DNA of 64,000 bases from Luteimonas galliterrae (GCF_023374055.1 NZ_JAMBEP010000003.1:62001-126000); one strand, 5' to 3'; shown: positions 1 to 9,901, numbered from the stretch's first letter. Notes: generated from the letters alone by a model not told the origin. A program made the numbers and translations.

Positions 1-16
1 AGCGGGAGTCGCTTCG

Positions 17-1168
17 TTACGGCACATCGGCGCTTGCGTTCAATCGCTTCGGCTGCGCCAGGTTGATGGGCCGGTTTTCGCGATCCACCGGCGTCACCAG
101 CTGATTCTCGCGCAGCAGATGCCCGCCCGCGGAAACCACCAGCGCATCGGGCTTCAGCCCGCCGAGCACCGGCACGCTGTCTTCGCCGAAGGCACCGGTG
201 CGCACCGGCACCGCATGGACGCGGCGCGTGGCGCGGTCGACCACCCACACCGCATTGCGGCCATCGGCACGGCGTTGCAGCGCCGACAACGGCAGCGACC
301 AGGCCGCCTGTTCGCCGCCGTCGGCCAGATACACGCGCGCGCTCTGGCCAAGTTCCACCTTGCGCTCCGCATCGCCGCCCAGGGCGACGCGCGCGGCATA
401 GGTGCGCGCCTGCGGATCGGCGGCGGGGGCGATTTCGCGGATCGTGCCGGGCAGTCGCTGGCCCGGCGCATTCCACAATTCCACCAGGACCGGCTGGCCG
501 ACGCGGTAGTCGCGTATCTGCGATTCGGGCAAGGCGATGGCGACTTCGCGTCCATCGTCGCCGGCCAGCGTGAATACCGTCTGCCCGGCCGCGACCACCT
601 GCCCGGCTTCGGCCTGGCGGCTGGCGATGGCGCCGTCGCGCGGTGCGCGCAGCTGCGAATATTCGGCCTGGTTGCGGGCGACATCGAGATTGGCGCGCGC
701 AGCGCGGGCTTGGCCGGCAGCCGCCTGGTAGGCCGCATTCTGCGCATCCAGCGCCGAACGGCTGACGAGCTGCTGCTTGGCCAGCTGCTCATAGCGCGCC
801 TGATCGGCGCGGGCGCGGCTGAGTTCGGCTTCGGCCGCCGACAGTTGCGCCTGCGCGGCCTGCGCCTGCAGCCGCAGGTCGCCCGGATCCAGCACCGCCA
901 GCAGATCGCCCTGCTTGACCCGGGCGCCGACGTCGACATCGCGCCGCACCAGCTTGCCGCCGACCCGGAAGGCGAGCGCGCTTTCTTCGCGCGCCCGGAT
1001 CTCGCCGGCGAAGGCGACCACCGCCGGCGCAGCATCGCCGGCACGGGTAACCAGTACCGGGCGGGCGGCTTCGGGCGGCTTTTCGCCGCCGCCGCACGCC
1101 GACAAGAGTAAGGTCGCACCGACGACCAGCGCGGGCGCAAGGAAGGCTTGCCTGGCTACCACGGTCAT
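17..1168 (-). CDS. RND efflux periplasmic adaptor lipoprotein
   Basis: Membrane-fusion (HlyD/MexA-type) adaptor of 383 residues that should link an inner-membrane RND pump to a TolC-like channel. The N-terminus has a signal peptide ending in a lipobox (LLSAC, Cys25), so it is probably lipid-anchored in the periplasm. A biotinyl-lipoyl-like half (about 55-95), an Ala/Gln-rich coiled-coil hairpin (about 98-165), the second lipoyl half with GAIASRQAEAGQVV, then beta-barrel and membrane-proximal domains follow. The pump gene is not in the window; downstream on this strand lies beyond the left edge, where it would be expected. It is divergent from the TetR gene at 1241, which probably controls it. 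The family call is firm; the substrate is unknown. Confidence 0.9.
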   Translation of the reverse strand: MTVVARQAFLAPALVVGATLLLSACGGGEKPPEAARPVLVTRAGDAAPAVVAFAGEIRAREESALAFRVGGKLVRRDVDVGARVKQGDLLAVLDPGDLRLQAQAAQAQLSAAEAELSRARADQARYEQLAKQQLVSRSALDAQNAAYQAAAGQARAARANLDVARNQAEYSQLRAPRDGAIASRQAEAGQVVAAGQTVFTLAGDDGREVAIALPESQIRDYRVGQPVLVELWNAPGQRLPGTIREIAPAADPQARTYAARVALGGDAERKVELGQSARVYLADGGEQAAWSLPLSALQRRADGRNAVWVVDRATRRVHAVPVRTGAFGEDSVPVLGGLKPDALVVSAGGHLLRENQLVTPVDRENRPINLAQPKRLNASADVP

Positions 1169-1240
1169 GCTGACTCCGGGCTAATTATTACACTGGCCGG
1201 TATAGTATAAATATAAAACCGATTAGTCTAGTATTACGTC
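1169..1240. promoter_or_regulatory. Divergent promoter region between efflux adaptor and tetR
   Basis: The 72-bp gap between two divergent starts is strikingly AT-rich for this genome (run 'tagtataaatataaaa' near 1204-1219, then 'gattagtctagtatta'). It must hold both promoters and, by analogy with other TetR/RND pairs, the repressor operator. I see no perfect dyad, so the operator itself is not assigned. Confidence 0.5.
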
Positions 1241-1900
1241 ATGAGCAAGCCAGCCGCCGCCAGCAAACTCGAAACCCGAGCCAAAACCACCAGTCCTGGC
1301 CGCCCCAAGGACTTGAACAAGCGTGCCGCCATCCTGGATACGGCGAAGCGGTTGTTCACCCTGCAGGGCTTCGACGGCGTCAGCATGGATCAGATCGCCG
1401 CCGAGGCGGGGGTTTCCAAACTCACCGTCTACAGCCATTTCGGCGACAAGGACGCGTTGTTCATGGAAGCGATACGCGCCAAGTGCGAGGAGCAGATGCC
1501 CCCGGACCTGTTCCCGTCGGACCTGAAAGGTCCGCTGAGGACGCAGCTGACCCGGATCGCGCAGGCCTTCTTCGCCCTGATCACCAGCGACGAAGCGTTG
1601 TCGATGCACCGCATGATGCTGACCCAGTCCAGCGACGTCCGCGTCCGCCAGATGTTCTGGCAGGCCGGCCCGCAGCGCGTACAGGAAGCGTTCAACGAAT
1701 TCCTGCAGGCGCGCGTGGCCGCCGGCGAACTGGTGGTGCCCGATATCGCCCGCGCGCCGTCGCAGTTCTTCTGCCTGCTGAAAGGCGAGTTGCACATGCG
1801 CATGGTCAGCGGGCTTTGCGCCGCCCCCAGTCAGCGCGAGGTCGATGCGCATATCGAGGCCACCGTCGACCTGTTCCTGCGCGCCCATGAGCCGCGCTGA
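1241..1900 (+). CDS. TetR/AcrR family transcriptional regulator
   Basis: A 219-residue one-component regulator. A basic, disordered N-terminus (1-25) precedes the TetR helix-turn-helix: AAILDTAKRLFTLQGF, then VSMDQIAAEAGVSKLTVYSHF at about 45-65, matching the family's recognition helix. The C-terminal half is all-helical and would bind a ligand; it resembles the AefR-like C-terminal type. It is divergent from the RND adaptor at 17-1168, the classic arrangement of a local efflux repressor. Ligand and targets are inferred only from this position. Confidence 0.9.
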   Translation: MSKPAAASKLETRAKTTSPGRPKDLNKRAAILDTAKRLFTLQGFDGVSMDQIAAEAGVSKLTVYSHFGDKDALFMEAIRAKCEEQMPPDLFPSDLKGPLRTQLTRIAQAFFALITSDEALSMHRMMLTQSSDVRVRQMFWQAGPQRVQEAFNEFLQARVAAGELVVPDIARAPSQFFCLLKGELHMRMVSGLCAAPSQREVDAHIEATVDLFLRAHEPR

Positions 1901-1937
1901 GCCGGTGTCCGCCGATGCGCCGCGGACGTCCGCGGTC

Positions 1938-1957
1938 GCGATGACACCTGTCATCGC
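1938..1957. promoter_or_regulatory. Perfect 20-bp dyad upstream of pcm (operator candidate)
   Basis: GCGATGACACCTGTCATCGC is a perfect inverted repeat with 9-bp arms and a 2-base centre. That loop is too tight for a good RNA hairpin, so a DNA-binding dimer site is more likely. It lies 38 bp after the tetR stop and about 130 bp before the pcm start. The core is TGACA-N2-TGTCA. I cannot name the factor. Confidence 0.4.
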
Positions 1958-2085
1958 TACGAGAGTCTCGGTTACTTCCGGCACTCAGCGCCCTGTGCGA
2001 CGTGGGCGATCCTGTTTCCCAAGCCGTCCCCACCCTGCCGCCAGAGACCGGTAAAATCGCGGGCCGACCGCACCAGGCACAGAGC

Positions 2086-2742
2086 ATGACGATCGATTAC
2101 GCCAAAGTCCGCGAAAACATGGTGGAGCAGCAAGTCCGCCCCTGGGACGTGCTGGACGGGCGCGTGCTGGAGGCCTTGTCCGCCGTGCCTCGCGACGCCT
2201 TCGTGCCCGAAGCCTACCGCGCGCTGGCCTACGCCGATCTGGAACTGCCGATCGGCCACGGCCAGTCGATGATGAAGCCGGTGGTCGAGGGCCGCATGCT
2301 GCAGGGCTTGGAACTGGACGCGGGCGACGAAGTGCTGGAAATCGGCACCGGCACCGGTTTCGTGACCGCCTGCCTGGGCTATCTGGCACGCGATGTGCAT
2401 AGTCTGGAAATAGTGCCGGAACTCGCGGCCGCGGCGAGCGCGCGCCTGGCGCAGCGCGGCCACGACAGCAACGTGCGCATCGAGGCCGCCGATGCGTTGG
2501 CCTGGAACACGTCGCGCCGCTTCGACGCGATCTGCGTCACGGCCGCCGTCGACACGGTCCCGGCGCGTTTCGTCGAATGGCTGCGTCCCGGCGGGCGCCT
2601 GTTCGTGGTCCGCGGCCGCGCGCCGGTGATGGAAGCGGTCTGTTTGCGCAACGAAGTCAACGGCGCGCGCATCGAATCGTTGTTCGAAACCGAACTGCAG
2701 TATCTCGCCGGCGCCGCGCCGGCACCCGAATTCCACTTGTAA
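2086..2742 (+). CDS. pcm: Protein-L-isoaspartate O-methyltransferase family protein
   Basis: SAM-dependent methyltransferase of the PCMT family, which repairs isoaspartyl residues in damaged proteins (cytosolic). The ATG at 2086 (MTIDYAKVRENMVEQQVRPW) matches the usual xanthomonad N-terminus; the frame stays open 28 codons upstream, but that stretch is poorly protein-like. SAM motif I is VLEIGTGTGFVTACLGYLA (about 84-102), preceded by IGHGQSMMKP, where the family usually has (I/L)GxGQTIS(Q/A)P. The Gln is kept but the Thr/Ile-Ser part is changed, as in the shorter Pcm-like proteins next to tolC in related genomes, so true isoaspartyl activity is not certain. tolC follows 64 bp downstream. Confidence 0.85.
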   Translation: MTIDYAKVRENMVEQQVRPWDVLDGRVLEALSAVPRDAFVPEAYRALAYADLELPIGHGQSMMKPVVEGRMLQGLELDAGDEVLEIGTGTGFVTACLGYLARDVHSLEIVPELAAAASARLAQRGHDSNVRIEAADALAWNTSRRFDAICVTAAVDTVPARFVEWLRPGGRLFVVRGRAPVMEAVCLRNEVNGARIESLFETELQYLAGAAPAPEFHL

Positions 2743-2806
2743 AAAATCAAGACCCCGCCCGCGCAACGATGCGCGGACTGCCAATAAAAACCAAGGACCT
2801 CCCCGC

Positions 2807-4210
2807 ATGAGTCGCCGTCCGCTGTTTTTCGCCCTCGCCCTGGCCCTGTTGCCCGCCAGCGCCTTCGCCGAAGACCTGTTGCAGACCTACGAACTGGCCC
2901 GCACCGGCGACCCGCAATTGTCCGCCGCCGAAGCCGACCGCCGCGCCGTCAAGGAAGGCGCCGTGCAGGCGCGCGGCGCGATGCTGCCGCAGATCGACGC
3001 CAGCGCCTCGTTCAACCGCCAGCGCAACTACACCGACAGCCCGATCCAGGTCGATCCCGATACCGGCGAGATTTCCGGCGGCAACCGCCGCACCGAAACG
3101 TCTACCCGCAGGACCGGGGTCAACGTCGACCAGATGGTCTTCGACTTCGGCAACTTCGCGCGCCTCAAGAGCCAGAAGGCGCTGAGCAAGGGCGCCGACT
3201 TCTCGCTGGAAAGCGCCGGCGACGACCTGATCACGCGCACTTCGCAAGCCTATTTCAACGTGCTGGTCGCGATCGAAACGCTGGCCGCGGCCGAAGCGCA
3301 GGAAACCGCGCTGAAGAAGCAATTCGACTTCGCCGACAAGCGCCTGGAAGTGGGCCTGGCGCCGATCACCGACGTGCACGAAGCGCGCGCGCAGTACGAC
3401 AGCGCCCGCGCCAACACCATCGTGCGCCGCAACGAGTTGGAAGACGCCTATCAGGCGCTGACCGAGATCACCGGCCAGCCGGTGCGCAGCCTCAAGGGCC
3501 TGCCCGAGGATTACAAGCCGGAGTTGCCGCCGGAGCAGACCGTGGAGAGCTGGGTCGAAAGCGCGGTCAAGAACAATCCCGCGCTGATGGCCACGCAATA
3601 CCAGGTGGAATCGGCGGCGGCCGACGTGCAAACGGCGCGCGCCGGGCATCTCCCGCGCCTGTATCTGAACGGCAGCTACGGCGACACCACCAGTTGGGGC
3701 GACGTCACTTTCGCCGGCACGCAGCGGCTTCCTTTCAGCGACGACCATGGTTACGGCCCGTCCGTGGGCCTGACGCTTTCGGTGCCGATCTTTTCCGGCG
3801 GCGTGACCCAGTCGCAGGTGCGCGCGGCCATCGCGCGCCGCGATGCCGCCCAGAACCAGCTGGAACAGCAGAAGCGCGCGCTCGAGCGCAGCACGCGCAA
3901 CGCTTACCAGGCGCTGATCGCCGGCGTCAGCGAAGTCGAGGCCCGTCGTTTGGCCGTGGTGTCCGCCAAAGCGGCGTACGAAGCATCGCAAGTGGGCCTG
4001 GAAGTGGGCACCCGCACCGTGATCGACGTGCTGATCAACCAGCGCAACCTGTTCGATGCGCAGCAGACCTACGCGCAGGCCAAATACGGCTTCCTGCAGA
4101 ACCGTTTGCGCTTGGACCAGGCGGCGGGCACGTTGGACATTGCGGACGTGCAGGAAATCAACCGCCTGCTCACCGTCAACGCGGACGCGCAACTGCAACC
4201 GGCGCAGTAA
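2807..4210 (+). CDS. tolC: TolC family outer membrane efflux protein
   Basis: Outer-membrane channel of the TolC family (467 residues), forming the exit duct for tripartite efflux pumps and type I secretion. The signal peptide is residues 1-21, cleaved at SAFA-ED. The mature protein has the two internally repeated halves of TolC: long Ala/Gln-rich helices with ITDVHEARAQYDSARANTIV in the first half and TVIDVLINQRNLFDAQQTYA in the second. LPQIDASASFNRQ marks the start of a beta-barrel strand. An AGGA-type ribosome site precedes the ATG. It lies in the same direction as pcm and could serve the adaptor at 17-1168. Confidence 0.93.
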   Translation: MSRRPLFFALALALLPASAFAEDLLQTYELARTGDPQLSAAEADRRAVKEGAVQARGAMLPQIDASASFNRQRNYTDSPIQVDPDTGEISGGNRRTETSTRRTGVNVDQMVFDFGNFARLKSQKALSKGADFSLESAGDDLITRTSQAYFNVLVAIETLAAAEAQETALKKQFDFADKRLEVGLAPITDVHEARAQYDSARANTIVRRNELEDAYQALTEITGQPVRSLKGLPEDYKPELPPEQTVESWVESAVKNNPALMATQYQVESAAADVQTARAGHLPRLYLNGSYGDTTSWGDVTFAGTQRLPFSDDHGYGPSVGLTLSVPIFSGGVTQSQVRAAIARRDAAQNQLEQQKRALERSTRNAYQALIAGVSEVEARRLAVVSAKAAYEASQVGLEVGTRTVIDVLINQRNLFDAQQTYAQAKYGFLQNRLRLDQAAGTLDIADVQEINRLLTVNADAQLQPAQ

Positions 4211-4254
4211 GCCTAGCCTGGGCGAACGCGCGGCTACGCCGCGCTACCGTGCTT

Positions 4255-4980
4255 GTCTCCCATGATCCCGGCGAAAGCCGGGATCGGTGTCTTCGCCTCG
4301 CTCTGCAGAGCAAGGCTTACTCCGCTGCTTTTGTTTCAGGCCATCATCCCCGCGAAGGCGGGACTGCGGAGGCCGAAAGCCGCAGCGAACATCTGCGTCA
4401 GCAGATGGCCCGTGTGCTTGGCCACCGCTCGCCGGCCCTCGGGATTCCTCCGTCGCTTCGACATTCAGATTCGAGGCGATCGACCAGAACTACTCCTTAG
4501 CGAAACTCCGCAAAAGCCACGTCACCCATAGGCTGCGAATCAAAATCTAGTACCTGCGTAAGAAGGTCACCCACGACGAAAGCTTAGGCCGCTAGCGGAC
4601 TTTCAGGCGCGACGCATCGCACCGCAGTTCAGGCCCTTTCTTGGGTTACTTTCTTTGGGCCAGCAAAGAAAGTGACCCGGGCGCAGCCCGGAAGCCTTTT
4701 TCCATGGCGCGAGTCGCAGCGCACCTGCGAGGACGCGGACCTGGATCCCGGCCTTCGCCGGGATGACGGCTTAGGGGCAACAGCAAAAGCAAGATGGGTC
4801 CCAGCGTTCGCTGGGATGACGGCATGAGAGCAAACGGCTTAAGAGCGAAGTGCAGCGGAGCAAGCCCCGCTCTACAAAGGCGGAGCACGACAAAGGCAGC
4901 GGATCGAGCTCCGCTCCCGCAGAGCCTGGGCCAAGCCGCTGGATTCCGGCCTTCGCCAAGAGTCGCCATGACACAATCGC
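4255..4980. repeat. Mosaic intergenic repeat, copy 1
   Basis: This 0.7-kb non-coding stretch between tolC and glnE is built from repeat modules that recur at 7830-8605, 10867-11474, 17550-18300 and 47104-47515. In order: short palindromes of the 'cccggcgaaagccggga' type (4262-4283, 4348-4365), the block 'cgtcgcttcgacattcagat' to 'acgtcacccata' (about 4450-4535), 'aatcaaaatctagtacctgc' (about 4538), 'gggttactttctttgggcca' with its inverted partner 'caaagaaagtgaccc' (4640-4680), 'ggatcccggccttcgccggg' (4743-4762), 'cccagcgttcgctgggatga' (4800-4819), and an 'agcggagcaagccccgctct' palindrome (4853-4880). I see no gene here; open frames across it are chance frames in GC-rich repeats. Confidence 0.85.
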
Positions 4981-4983
4981 GTC

Positions 4984-7788
4984 GTGACCGACTTCGCCGC
5001 CTTCGACCCCATCGCCGAGCGCGCCATCGCGCAACTGCGTGCGGCCGCGCCAGACCTGGCATGGTCGGAGGCGCTGCCGGCGCGATGCCGGGCCGTCGCG
5101 ATCGCCAGCGACTTCGCGATCGGCGTACTGACGCGGCAACCCGATCTGCTCGCGCGGCTGGCGGACGATGCGAATGCCGGTCCACCGCCGTTGCCGGCGC
5201 TCGATGCCGCAAATCGTAGCGATTGGCCGATGCTGCTGCGCCGTTACCGCGCCGCCGAATCCACGCGCTTGGTTTGGCGCGACGCGCTCGGAATCGACGA
5301 TGTCGACGCCACCCTCGCCGGCAGCACGCGCCTGGCCGAAACCTGCCTGCAGACTGCGCTGGCGGCGCTGGAAGCCGAATTCGCGCAACGTTACGGCACA
5401 GTGCGATCGGCGGACGGCGCACCGCAGCGGCTAATCGTTTTCGGCTTGGGCAAGCTCGGCGGCGGCGAGCTGAACTTCAGTTCCGATGTCGACTTGGTCT
5501 ACGGCTACCCGGAAAACGGCGAAAGCGACGGCGCGCGCGGTTTGCACGCCGAAGACTATTTCGCGCGGCTCGGGCAGCAACTGGCGAAACTGCTCGACGA
5601 GACCACGATCGACGGCTTCAGCCATCGCGTCGACCTGCGCCTGCGACCGTTCGGCAACGCCGGCCGCGTGGCGCTGTCGTTCGCTGCGATGGAACAGTAC
5701 TTCCAGCGCGAAGGCCGCGATTGGGAGCGTTACGCCTGGCTCAAGGCGCGGCCGGTGGCCGGCGACATCGACGCCGGCGAACGTTTCCTCGAAACGCTGC
5801 GTCCCTTCGTCTATCGGCGGTATCTGGACTACGGCGCATTGGGCGGCCTGCGCGAAATGAAAGCGGCGATCACCGCCGAAGTCGCACGCAAGGAACTGGC
5901 CGACGACATCAAACGCGGGCCTGGCGGCATCCGCGAGATCGAATTCCTGGCGCAGGCCCTGCAGCTGATCCGCGGCGGACGCGAGCCCGCGCTGCAGCAG
6001 CGGCGCCTGTTGCCGGCGCTGCAGGCGCTGGTCGATGCGCGGCAGATCGAACCGGAGGTCGGCGACGCCCTGGCCGCCGCCTACCGCTTCCTGCGCAAGC
6101 TCGAGAACCGCTTGCAGATGCTGCGCGACGCGCAAACGCATGCGCTGCCGGAAAGCGAAGCCGACCGGCACCGCATCGCTATCGGCTGCGGCTTCGCCGA
6201 TTGGCCGGCATTGCGCGCGCAGCTGGATGCGCATCGCGGGCGCGTCGCCGCCGAGTTCGGAGCCCTGCTGGCTACGCGCCAACGCCGCGCGGAGCCGACC
6301 GCGCTGGCCGCGTATTGGCGCGCGCTGCCCGAAGCCGGCGAGACAGCGGTATTGGCCGATGCCGGCTTCGAAGAGGCGTCGGCGCTGGACGCGCAGCTGC
6401 GCGATTTCGCGCGCGCGCCCGGCGTGCGCGATCTGCCGGACGCCGCGCGCGCCAGGTTGGATCGCGTGCTGCCGGCGTTGCTGCAGGCGGCCGCGCAGTC
6501 GCGCCAACCCGATGCCGCTTTGCGCCGCGCGCTGGCGTTGCTGCAGAACATCCTGCGCCGCAGCAGTTACCTGGCGCTGTTGGACGAGCAGCCCGAGGCC
6601 TTGCGGCGGCTGGTCGATGCGGTCGCGCGCAGCGCCCTGCTCGCCGAACGCTTGGCAGCGCATCCCTTGCTGCTCGACGAACTGCTCGACGCGCGCGCCG
6701 CCGGGCCGCTGCCGCAGCGAGAAGCGCTTCGCGCCGAGTGCGAAACGGCTTTCGCCGCCGCGGATGGCGATACCGAGGCGGCGCTGCAGGCGCTTAACGA
6801 GAAGCGGCAGGCGCTCAGTTTCCGCATCGCCCTGGCCGTGCTCGACGCGCGCCAGAACGCCAGCGACAGCACGCGCCAGCTGGCCTGGCTGGCCGATGCG
6901 GTGGTCGCCATCGCCCTGCGCCTGGCGATCGCCGAAACCGCCGCCGCGCACGGCACGGTGCCGGACGCCCGTTTCGCCGTGCTCGGCTACGGCAGTTTGG
7001 GCGGCGAAGAGCTCGGCTTCGGTTCGGATCTGGACCTGGTGTTCCTATACGACGCCGCGGACGGCGCGCAATCCGATGGCGCGCGTCCGTTGGAAGCCTC
7101 GCGCTACTACGCGCGGTTGGCGCAGAAGCTGGTGGCGCTGCTCGGCGCGCCGACCGCCGCCGGCAAGCTGTACGAGATCGACGTCCGCTTGCGCCCCGAC
7201 GGCGCCAAGGGCCTGCTGGTCTCGAGCGTGGCCAGCTTCGCCGATTACCAGCGCGAGCGGGCCTGGACCTGGGAACATCAGGCGCTGGTGCGCGTGCGCG
7301 GCATCGCCGGCGACGCCGCGCTGCTGCAGGCGTTCGAGCGCGTGCGTGGCGAGACTTTGTCGCGATCGCGGGATCCGCAGAAGTTGCGTGAGGACGTGGT
7401 CGCCATGCGCGCGAAGATGCGCGCCGAACTGGACCGTTCCGATGCCGCGCGCTTCGATCTGAAACAGGGCGAGGGCGGGCTGGTCGATCTCGAATTCTTG
7501 TTGCAGTACCTGGTGTTGCGCGACTCGCATGCGCATCGCGAACTTCTGCTGCATCGCGATACGCCCGGCCTGATCGCAGCGGCAAGCGGCGCCGGTGCGC
7601 TGGATGCATCCGTTGGCGACGCATTGCGCGAAGCTCACGCATCGCTGCTGGCGCTGGGACTGGCTTGCACGCTCGACCGCCGGCAGCGCTTGGTGGCAGA
7701 CGACGAAAACGTGGCGCAGGCACGCAGGACGATACGCGGTGCGGTGCACGACTGCGGCCTGCGATTCGCGGCAACGGACTCGGAATAG
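4984..7788 (+). CDS. glnE: Bifunctional glutamine synthetase adenylyltransferase/deadenylase
   Basis: GlnE (934 residues) adenylylates and deadenylylates glutamine synthetase in response to PII, coupling nitrogen status to GS activity in the cytosol. Both nucleotidyltransferase domains are complete: the N-terminal deadenylase has [20 protein letters not shown] (about 152-171) and the C-terminal adenylyltransferase has [20 protein letters not shown] (about 666-685). The linker motifs [20 protein letters not shown] and [19 protein letters not shown] are also present. The start is GTG at 4984, immediately after mosaic repeat copy 1; no in-frame start lies upstream. Length fits the family. It appears to be transcribed alone. 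Confidence 0.96.
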   Translation: MTDFAAFDPIAERAIAQLRAAAPDLAWSEALPARCRAVAIASDFAIGVLTRQPDLLARLADDANAGPPPLPALDAANRSDWPMLLRRYRAAESTRLVWRDALGIDDVDATLAGSTRLAETCLQTALAALEAEFAQRYGTVRSADGAPQRLIVFGLGKLGGGELNFSSDVDLVYGYPENGESDGARGLHAEDYFARLGQQLAKLLDETTIDGFSHRVDLRLRPFGNAGRVALSFAAMEQYFQREGRDWERYAWLKARPVAGDIDAGERFLETLRPFVYRRYLDYGALGGLREMKAAITAEVARKELADDIKRGPGGIREIEFLAQALQLIRGGREPALQQRRLLPALQALVDARQIEPEVGDALAAAYRFLRKLENRLQMLRDAQTHALPESEADRHRIAIGCGFADWPALRAQLDAHRGRVAAEFGALLATRQRRAEPTALAAYWRALPEAGETAVLADAGFEEASALDAQLRDFARAPGVRDLPDAARARLDRVLPALLQAAAQSRQPDAALRRALALLQNILRRSSYLALLDEQPEALRRLVDAVARSALLAERLAAHPLLLDELLDARAAGPLPQREALRAECETAFAAADGDTEAALQALNEKRQALSFRIALAVLDARQNASDSTRQLAWLADAVVAIALRLAIAETAAAHGTVPDARFAVLGYGSLGGEELGFGSDLDLVFLYDAADGAQSDGARPLEASRYYARLAQKLVALLGAPTAAGKLYEIDVRLRPDGAKGLLVSSVASFADYQRERAWTWEHQALVRVRGIAGDAALLQAFERVRGETLSRSRDPQKLREDVVAMRAKMRAELDRSDAARFDLKQGEGGLVDLEFLLQYLVLRDSHAHRELLLHRDTPGLIAAASGAGALDASVGDALREAHASLLALGLACTLDRRQRLVADDENVAQARRTIRGAVHDCGLRFAATDSE

Positions 7789-7829
7789 CGCTGTCACACG
7801 GAGTTTCTTTCGTTTCCTTCGCCCTTAAA

Positions 7830-8605
7830 GTCATCATCCCGCAAGACGGGACTGCGAGGCCGAAGGGCGTAGCGAACCTCTGCGTCGGCAGATGGCCTGG
7901 AGGGCGAGCGAAGCGAGTAACCCAACGGCTTGGCTTGTCTCCTTTCTTTGAAAAGAGGGGCCGGGGAAGATTCGCTTTGGCTCTGTAGAGCGGAGCTTGC
8001 TCTGCCGCCTTGGCTTGGGGGTTGTCGCGATCTGCCGGCCTTTCAGGCCGGGGTTTCGTCCGCTAAAACCGCGGCCGAGTGACCCTTCGGCAAGCTCAGG
8101 GCATGCTTTCTTTTTGAGGGGCCCAAAAAGAGAAGTCACCAAAGAAAAAGGGCCTTTGGAAGGGATCCCGGCGAGGGGCTACTCCATGTTCTTGGCCACC
8201 GCTCGCTAGCCTTCGGGATTCCTCCGTCGCTTCGACATTCAGATGCGAAGCGATCGACCGAACGTCTCCTTAGCGCAAATCCGCAAAAGCCACGTCACCC
8301 ATAGGCTGCGAATCAAAATCTAGTACCTGCGTAAGAAGGTCACCTGCGACGAAAGCCAAGTCGCTGGCGGACTTTCAGGTGCGACGCATCGCACCGCAGT
8401 TCAGGCCCTTTCTTGGGTTACTTTCTTTGGGCCAACAAAGAAAGTGACCCGGCGCAGCCGGAAGCCTTTGTCCATGGCGCGAGTCGCAGCGCAGGCCGCG
8501 AGGACGCGGGCCTGGATCCCGGCCTTCGCCGGGATGACGGCTTAGGGGCAAGGGCAAGCGCGAGAGCAAGAGCAAGATGGATCCCAGCGTTCGCTGGGAT
8601 GACGG
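7830..8605. repeat. Mosaic intergenic repeat, copy 2
   Basis: Between the convergent glnE and waaA genes lies a second mosaic block. It carries an 'agcggagcttgctctgccgc' element (7989-8008), a unique-looking segment near 8035-8160 that is shared with copy 3 ('cttcggcaagctcagggcat'), then the same module series as copy 1: 'cgtcgcttcgacattcagat' (8225), 'aatcaaaatctagtacctgc' (about 8310), 'gggttactttctttgggcca' (8415), 'ccggccttcgccgggatga' (8519) and 'cccagcgttcgctgggatga' (8583), ending two bases before the waaA stop. No gene is seen in it. Confidence 0.85.
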
Positions 8606-9901
8606 CTAAACCTCCGGCAATTGCGGCTCGATCAGCGCCATCGTCCGCGCCAGCGCGCCGCGCCCTTGCGCGACCAGCGCCAGACCGGCGTTGCCCATCG
8701 CGGCGCGCGCATGAGCATCGGCGAGCAAGGCTTCCAACGCCGGGCAGAGCGCTTCGGCGCCGGCGATGATCCGCAACGCGCCGGCCTGCTCCAGATGCGC
8801 GGCGATCTCGGCGAAGTTGTGCAGGTGCGGACCGGTGACGATGGCCTTGCCCAGCGCCGCCGGTTCCAGCAGATTGTGCCCGCCGATCGGCTGCAGGCTG
8901 CCGCCGACGAAAGCCACGTCCGCGCAAGCGTAGAAGTCGGCGAGTTCGCCCAAGGTATCGATCACGAATACCGCGTCGCCGGCGCGCGGCCAGCGGTCCT
9001 TGCTGCGCAATGCCACCTGCAGGTTTTCGCTGCGTACCAGTTCCGCTACCGGCCGGAACCGCTCCGGATGCCGTGGCGCCCACAACAACAGCAAGTCCGG
9101 CCACCGCTTGCGCAGGCAGCGGTGCGCAGCGATCACCGCGGCCTCCTCGCCGTCGTGCGTGCTGGCCGCGATCCATACCGGCCGTGCGGCGCCGAGGCTG
9201 TCCTGGAATTGCGCCACGAACGCGTCCGCGCCCGTCGGCACGGCGACGTCGTACTTCAGATTGCCGGTGACTACCACGCGCTCGCGCTGCGCGCCCAGCG
9301 CGATGAAGCGTTCGCCGTCGGCGGCCGATTGCGCCGCCACGCGCGTCACGCTGCGCAAGGCCCGCCCGATCAACGGGCGCAATACCCGATAGCCGCGCAA
9401 CGAACGCTCCGACAGGCGCGCATTGAGCACGTACGACGGGATGCCGCGGTCGCGGCAACCGAACAACAGGTTGGGCCAGAGTTCGGTTTCCAGGATCAGC
9501 GCGATCCTGGGCCGGAAATGATCGAGGAAGCGCCCGACCGCACCGGGCAGGTCGTAAGGCAGATAGACGTGCTCGACGGCATCCAGCCACAGCGAACGGG
9601 CGCGCGCCGAGCCGGTCGGCGTGATCGTAGTGACCACCAGCCGCAGATCCGGGCGTGCGCGGCGCAAGGCGTCGACCAGCGGCGCGGCGGCGTTGACCTC
9701 GCCCACCGACACCGCGTGCAGCCAGATCGTGGCGGCATCCTGCCGCGGCGAATAGGCGGCATAGCGCTCGTTCCATCGCTGGAAGTATTCGCGGTGCCGG
9801 AACCCGCGCCAGATCAGGTGATACAGCGTGACCGGCGCCAGCAGGTACAAGGTCGCCGAGTACAGGGCGCGCAGCATTCGTTCGATCGGTTCACCCTGCA
9901 T
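8606..9901 (-). CDS. waaA: Lipid IVA 3-deoxy-D-manno-octulosonic acid transferase
   Basis: Kdo transferase (WaaA/KdtA, 431 residues) adds Kdo from CMP-Kdo to lipid IVA at the cytoplasmic face of the inner membrane, an essential step of LPS core assembly. The N-terminus MLRALYSATLYLLAPVTLYH is the usual membrane anchor. WLHAVSVGEVNAA and ILETELWPNLL are family signatures, and FVGGSLQPIGGHNLLEPAAL is the C-terminal nucleotide-sugar site. I chose the ATG at 9901 (MQGEPIERML); the frame runs 26 codons further upstream without protein-like sequence, and that extension would overlap the divergent acyltransferase gene. Its 50-bp gap to that gene suggests a shared promoter region. Confidence 0.94.
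   Translation of the reverse strand: MQGEPIERMLRALYSATLYLLAPVTLYHLIWRGFRHREYFQRWNERYAAYSPRQDAATIWLHAVSVGEVNAAAPLVDALRRARPDLRLVVTTITPTGSARARSLWLDAVEHVYLPYDLPGAVGRFLDHFRPRIALILETELWPNLLFGCRDRGIPSYVLNARLSERSLRGYRVLRPLIGRALRSVTRVAAQSAADGERFIALGAQRERVVVTGNLKYDVAVPTGADAFVAQFQDSLGAARPVWIAASTHDGEEAAVIAAHRCLRKRWPDLLLLWAPRHPERFRPVAELVRSENLQVALRSKDRWPRAGDAVFVIDTLGELADFYACADVAFVGGSLQPIGGHNLLEPAALGKAIVTGPHLHNFAEIAAHLEQAGALRIIAGAEALCPALEALLADAHARAAMGNAGLALVAQGRGALARTMALIEPQLPEV

Noticed and set aside
2747..4198. Long open frame antisense to tolC
   Set aside because: It mirrors the codon pattern of tolC in a GC-rich genome, has no domain or start signal, and lies wholly inside a certain gene. The same holds for frames antisense to groEL (22803-24164), accC (29239-30750), purH (34216-35745) and the hybrid kinase (51886-54798).
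4646..5422. Frames in the mosaic repeats giving Arg- and Pro-rich 'proteins' with phrases like SRHPGEGRDPG
   Set aside because: The same peptides arise from all five repeat copies because the repeats themselves are stop-poor. They lack ribosome sites and conservation independent of the repeats. Other examples are 8375-8575, 11240-11446, 17609-18049 and 47196-47393.
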